NCBI GenBank assembly: GCA_041603235.1
Contig: JBFIES010000002.1
Coordinates: forward strand, 496,001-560,000
DNA length: 64,000 nt
Origin: Panacagrimonas sp041603235
GTDB lineage: Bacteria; Pseudomonadota; Gammaproteobacteria; Nevskiales; Nevskiaceae
Direction of reading: 5' to 3'
Shown here: positions 60,832 through 64,000 of the stretch, piece after piece
Position numbering within the stretch: position 1 is the stretch's first letter
How the letters are laid out: every line of letters begins with the position of its first letter
Translations under genes and position numbers: made by a program
The notes under the pieces: model-generated
Told to the model about the DNA's origin: nothing
Databases searched by the model: none
What the model saw: the letters and a program-made list of their open reading frames with translations, nothing else

Positions 60832-62490
60832 ATGAGCTATCTCGCCCTGGCCCGCAAGTGGCGGCCGCGTACCTTTGCCGATGTCATGGGGCAGGATCAT
60901 GTGGTCAAGGCCCTCAGCCACGCTCTGGATGGCGACAAGCTGCATCCGGCGATCCTGCTCACTGGCACCCGCGGTGTCGGCAAAACCACCCTGGCTCGCA
61001 TCGTTTCCAAGGGGCTGAACTGCGAAACCGGGGTATCTGCGCAGCCTTGCGGCACCTGCAGCGCCTGTCAGGAAGTCAATGACGGTCGATTCGTGGACTT
61101 GCTTGAAATCGACGCCGCCAGTAATACCGGCGTTGACAACGTACGTGAGCTGATTGACAACAGTCAGTACTCGCCAGCCCGTGGACGCTACAAGATCTAC
61201 CTGATTGACGAAGTTCACATGCTTTCCAAAAGCGCCTTCAACGCCTTGTTGAAGACGTTGGAAGAGCCGCCGCCGCATGTGAAATTCATTCTCGCAACCA
61301 CCGATCCACAAAAGCTGCCAATCACGGTGCTCAGCCGCTGCCTTCAATTCAATTTGAAGCGGCTGCCGGTCAGCGTGATCCGCGATCAGCTCTCGCGCGT
61401 GCTCGAACAGGAAGGCATCGACTTTGAGCCCGGCGCGGTCAACGAGATTGCCCGTGCTGCAGATGGCTCGATGCGCGACGGATTATCGCTGGTGGATCAG
61501 GCCATCGCCTTTGCCGGCGGTGCCAGACTGGAGCGCGGCCCGATCGAGGACATGCTCGGTACTTCTGGCCGCCAGGTTCTATACACCCTGTTGGGCGCGG
61601 TGTCCTCCGGTGATGGAGAGGCGCTGCTCGAAGGTATTTCCCAGCTGGAAACCCGTGCGCCCGATTATTTCGCGCTGCTTAATGACCTTGCCGCTTATGT
61701 GCAGAGAATTGCGGTGCTGCTCGCACTGCCCGGCGCGCGAAGTGAAGACGACGACGAAGAGCTGCTTGCGCTGACAGAACACATCAGCGCCGAAGATGCG
61801 CAGCTCTACTACCAGATTGCGGTCAGCGGCCGTCGCGACCTGCCGTGGGCTCCGGACCCACGCAGCGGTTTTGAAATGACACTGCTGCGCATGCTCCTGT
61901 TTCGGCCAGATGATGGCGGTTCGGGCCCTGCCCGGAGCGGGTCAGGGTCGGTATCGAGCGGACAAGCCAGGAGCGGTGCATCAGAATCGAGCGCAGCGAA
62001 GCCAGCCTCTAGCGCTAAAGCGGCCCAACGCCCCACAGTGGAAGCCAGGACACAGCCGCCGGAACCACCCGCCGCCGCCGAGCCTCCCGCAGCACCGCCA
62101 GCAGATCTGCCATGGTCCGAGCGCATTGACACACTCGGTCTCGACGCGGGCACGCGCCAGCTTGCGCGGCAGTGTGTCTGGGACGGGCATCAGGGTAATC
62201 ACATCAAGTTGCGTCTCGCTGAGTCCGCTCGTTTTTTGCTGAACAAGACTCGTCAGGACCAGATTGAAGCCGGTTTGCAGGCCCAGTTCGGGGCTTCAGT
62301 GCAATTGAAGATTGAGCTGGACCGGACCGCTGAAGAAGAGATGACGCCTGCGCAGGCCGCTGAGGCAGAGGCTAGAAGGGCGCAGGCGGAGCTGATCGAC
62401 AGCGTCACGAACGATCCGGTCGTCAGTGCGTTTCGCGAACAGTTCGGCGCCAGTGTGCGGCCCGGATCGATTCAGCCGAAGACGCACTAG
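60832..62490 (+). CDS. dnaX: DNA polymerase III subunit tau (DnaX)
   Basis: Clamp-loader ATPase and polymerase organiser, 552 residues: MSYLALARKWRPRTFADVMGQ, Walker A GTRGVGKTT, the zinc module CGTCSAC, YLIDEVHMLSKSAFNALLKTLEEPP, then a Pro/Ala/Ser-rich linker (about 365-430) and a C-terminal domain. The E. coli A-rich slippery site that makes gamma by frameshift is not seen in the linker, so perhaps only tau is made. ATG 60832 is chosen; the open frame to 60799 adds 11 residues unlike the family. ybaB follows. Confidence 0.95.
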   Translation: MSYLALARKWRPRTFADVMGQDHVVKALSHALDGDKLHPAILLTGTRGVGKTTLARIVSKGLNCETGVSAQPCGTCSACQEVNDGRFVDLLEIDAASNTGVDNVRELIDNSQYSPARGRYKIYLIDEVHMLSKSAFNALLKTLEEPPPHVKFILATTDPQKLPITVLSRCLQFNLKRLPVSVIRDQLSRVLEQEGIDFEPGAVNEIARAADGSMRDGLSLVDQAIAFAGGARLERGPIEDMLGTSGRQVLYTLLGAVSSGDGEALLEGISQLETRAPDYFALLNDLAAYVQRIAVLLALPGARSEDDDEELLALTEHISAEDAQLYYQIAVSGRRDLPWAPDPRSGFEMTLLRMLLFRPDDGGSGPARSGSGSVSSGQARSGASESSAAKPASSAKAAQRPTVEARTQPPEPPAAAEPPAAPPADLPWSERIDTLGLDAGTRQLARQCVWDGHQGNHIKLRLAESARFLLNKTRQDQIEAGLQAQFGASVQLKIELDRTAEEEMTPAQAAEAEARRAQAELIDSVTNDPVVSAFREQFGASVRPGSIQPKTH

Positions 62491-62537
62491 ACACATTTCA
62501 CATCAATCCACTCAACACAATAGAAGAGAGACAAGGC

Positions 62538-62861
62538 ATGAAAGGCGGACTTGGCCAGATGATGCAGCAGGCCCAAAAAATGCAGGAAAAACTCAAGGCA
62601 GCGCAGGAAGAGATCGCGGTCATGCAGGTGCAGGGCGAATCCGGCGCAGGCATGGTCAAGGTCACGCTGGACGGACGCCACCAGGCCCGCAAGGTTGAGA
62701 TCAATCCGGCGGCAATGGGTGAGGACAAGGAATTTCTCGAGGATCTGATTGCAGCGGCAATCAACGATGCGGTCCAGAAGGTCGAGAAGGCCACGCAGGA
62801 AAAAATGGCGACAGTGACGGGCGGAATGAACCTGCCGCCCGGTCTGAACCTCGGCATCTGA
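62538..62861 (+). CDS. ybaB: Nucleoid-associated protein YbaB/EbfC
   Basis: A 107-residue DNA-binding protein starting KGGLGQMMQQAQKMQEKLKAAQ, a family helix, with the beta-hairpin core GAGMVKVTLDGRHQARKVEI and the C-terminal helical tweezers (DLIAAAINDAVQKVEKATQEKM). AGAGAGA precedes its ATG. It lies 47 bp after dnaX as in E. coli. The next gene in most Proteobacteria, recR, is replaced by an SMR transporter. Confidence 0.95.
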   Translation: MKGGLGQMMQQAQKMQEKLKAAQEEIAVMQVQGESGAGMVKVTLDGRHQARKVEINPAAMGEDKEFLEDLIAAAINDAVQKVEKATQEKMATVTGGMNLPPGLNLGI

Positions 62862-62881
62862 ATGCGCAAGGTCTGCGCAGC

Positions 62882-63214
62882 GTGAACGGTTGGCTGGCGC
62901 TGAGTATTGCCATTGTTGCGGAAGTGATTGCGACGTCTGCGCTCAATATGTCCAATGGCATGAGCCGATGGTTGCCGGCGAGCATTGTGGTGGTGGGGTA
63001 CGCCACGGCCTTCTGGTTTCTGGGGCAGTGTCTTAAAACAATTCCAGTGGGAATCGCTTACGGCGTGTGGGCCGGTGTCGGCATCGTGCTCATCGCCTTG
63101 ATCGGCTGGATCGTGTTCAAACAGGCGCTGGATATGGCAGCGATGCTGGGCATTGGTCTGATCATTTCCGGGGTAGTGGTGATACAGGTGTTTTCAGATA
63201 TGACAGAACGATGA
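62882..63214 (+). CDS. Small multidrug resistance (SMR) transporter, EmrE-like
   Basis: A 110-residue inner-membrane protein with four hydrophobic helices, similar along its length to EmrE: Glu14, the proton- and substrate-binding residue, in AIVAEVIATS, then FWFLGQCLKTIPVGIAYGVWAGVGIVLI with the conserved Tyr and Trp. SMR members export quaternary ammonium compounds or guanidinium; the EmrE-like loop favours the former. Start is GTG 62882, 20 bp after ybaB. Its stop overlaps the cysG ATG by four bases. Confidence 0.9.
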   Translation: MNGWLALSIAIVAEVIATSALNMSNGMSRWLPASIVVVGYATAFWFLGQCLKTIPVGIAYGVWAGVGIVLIALIGWIVFKQALDMAAMLGIGLIISGVVVIQVFSDMTER

Positions 63215-64000
63215 GCAGCGCAAAGCTCTACTACCCGCTGTTCACCGATTTGAGCGGCCTGCCCGTGCTGATCGTGGGTGGCGGCGAAGTTGCAGCACGG
63301 AAAATCCGGTTGCTGCTGGACGCGGGCGCTGTGCCGCGCATCGTTGCACGCGAGATCAACGAAGAACTGCAATCCCTGGTTAATGAAGGGCGCGCTGAGC
63401 ATATTGGTAGCGCGTTCGCAGAATCCCAGTTGGCGCAGTGCAGGTTGGTCATCGCCGCGAGTGATGACGCTGTACTCAATCAGCATGTGGCGGAGTGTTC
63501 CGAGCGAGAAAGATTGTTCTGCAATGTCGTGGACGACGCGCAGGCCAGTCGCTTTATCACGCCATCCATGGTGACGCGTCCGCCGATCACGGTTGCCATT
63601 TCTACCGGCGGCGCAGCGCCTGTGCTTGCACGCCGTCTGCGGGAACGCATCGAAACCCTGCTGCCGGCGGCCTATGGTCGAGTTGCGGCATTCATGGAGC
63701 GTCATCGCGAGCGGGTCAAGCAGCTGCCGGTCGATGCACGCCGCCAGTTGTGGGAAGACTTTCTGGACGGTACCGGTCCTGAGCGCCTGCTCGCTGGTGA
63801 CGAAGTGGCGGCGGTTTTCGAGATTGAAAGCCTGCTCCAAGGCGCCAAACCCAGCGGCGAGGTTTACCTGGTGGGAGCAGGTCCGGGCGATCCGGATTTG
63901 CTGACCTTTCGAGCGCTGCGCCTGATGCAGCAATGCGATGTGGTCTTGTACGACGCGCTGATCTCTCCGGAGATTCTCAATCTGGTCCGACGCGATGCTG
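63211..64000 (+). CDS. cysG: Siroheme synthase CysG (partial at window end)
   Basis: Trifunctional enzyme making siroheme from uroporphyrinogen III, needed by the sulfite reductase encoded at 40.5-42.2 kb. The visible 263 residues hold the precorrin-2 dehydrogenase/ferrochelatase part (VLIVGGGEVAARKIRLLLDAG, FCNVVDDAQASRFITPSMV, ISTGGAAPVLARRLRE) and the start of the methyltransferase (GEVYLVGAGPGDPDLLTFRALRLMQ), and align with E. coli CysG. The gene is cut by the window edge. It starts inside the SMR gene end (ATGA). Confidence 0.96.
   Translation, partial: MSSAKLYYPLFTDLSGLPVLIVGGGEVAARKIRLLLDAGAVPRIVAREINEELQSLVNEGRAEHIGSAFAESQLAQCRLVIAASDDAVLNQHVAECSERERLFCNVVDDAQASRFITPSMVTRPPITVAISTGGAAPVLARRLRERIETLLPAAYGRVAAFMERHRERVKQLPVDARRQLWEDFLDGTGPERLLAGDEVAAVFEIESLLQGAKPSGEVYLVGAGPGDPDLLTFRALRLMQQCDVVLYDALISPEILNLVRRDA

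Noticed and set aside
61915..62130. Programmed frameshift in dnaX to make gamma
   Set aside because: No A-rich slippery heptamer with a following stem was seen in the linker region.

Overview
The window is a stretch of chromosome from a GC-rich Gammaproteobacterium. The gene order of clpS-clpA-infA-ate-aat, then ftsK, lolA, rarA, crcB and serS, is the arrangement found in Pseudomonas and Xanthomonas relatives. Divergent rne/rluC, maf against yceD-rpmF-plsX, yoaA-tsaB and ffs near dnaX-ybaB also fit. A type II secretion block, a CysB/CysI/DUF934 sulfur block and PstC/PstA with large extra domains suggest a lineage near Xanthomonadales, Nevskiales or Pseudomonadales; the sequence alone does not settle which. 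I saw no insertion sequence, prophage, CRISPR array, rRNA or tRNA. The only RNA gene recognised is the 4.5S/SRP RNA.

Layout, left to right. 1-3.7 kb: end of an unknown gene, acpS and pdxJ (minus), a membrane-anchored glutamate-synthase-like flavoprotein and a degenerate secreted RNase T2 homologue. 3.8-9.3 kb: rne (minus, with a clear terminator) divergent from rluC and a HAD phosphatase, then a MarR-type regulator. 9.5-12.4 kb: a small unknown protein, maf, and yceD-rpmF-plsX behind a near-consensus promoter. 12.4-18.3 kb: gspC-D-E-F (minus), only part of a type II secretion system. 18.5-21.7 kb: an accessory patch with an SDR that lacks the catalytic Tyr, a GlxA-type regulator, a DJ-1/isonitrile-hydratase-like enzyme and a DUF2937 protein.

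22-28.1 kb holds the bacterial N-degron pathway: clpS-clpA on plus facing infA, ate and aat on minus, the latter headed by an unknown 108-residue protein and a FemAB/GNAT-fold protein. 28.3-38.6 kb: ftsK, then a hybrid sensor kinase and an HD-GYP response regulator inserted before lolA-rarA-crcB-serS. 38.6-39.9 kb: an apparently undescribed pair, a short outer-membrane barrel followed by an 83-residue secreted peptide with a Gly-Ile-Ser repeat. 39.9-44.2 kb: cysB, a ferredoxin-type sulfite reductase, DUF934 and a divergent TauE exporter.

44.2-52.4 kb is a phosphate operon behind a Pho box: pstS, an OprO/OprP-like porin, pstC, pstA, pstB, phoU, with strong hairpins on both sides of the porin gene. 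52.5-58.1 kb: PBP1b with an LpoP-like lipoprotein activator, yoaA and tsaB. 58.2-64 kb: SRP RNA, a tandem AAA+ ATPase of unknown role, dnaX, ybaB, and (where recR is normally found) a small multidrug transporter overlapping cysG, which runs off the end.

Most of the window is housekeeping. The less explained parts are the barrel/Gly-repeat pair, the genes added to the N-degron operon, the tandem AAA+ protein beside SRP RNA and dnaX, the signalling pair inside ftsK-lolA, and the RNase T2 and SDR proteins with altered active sites.
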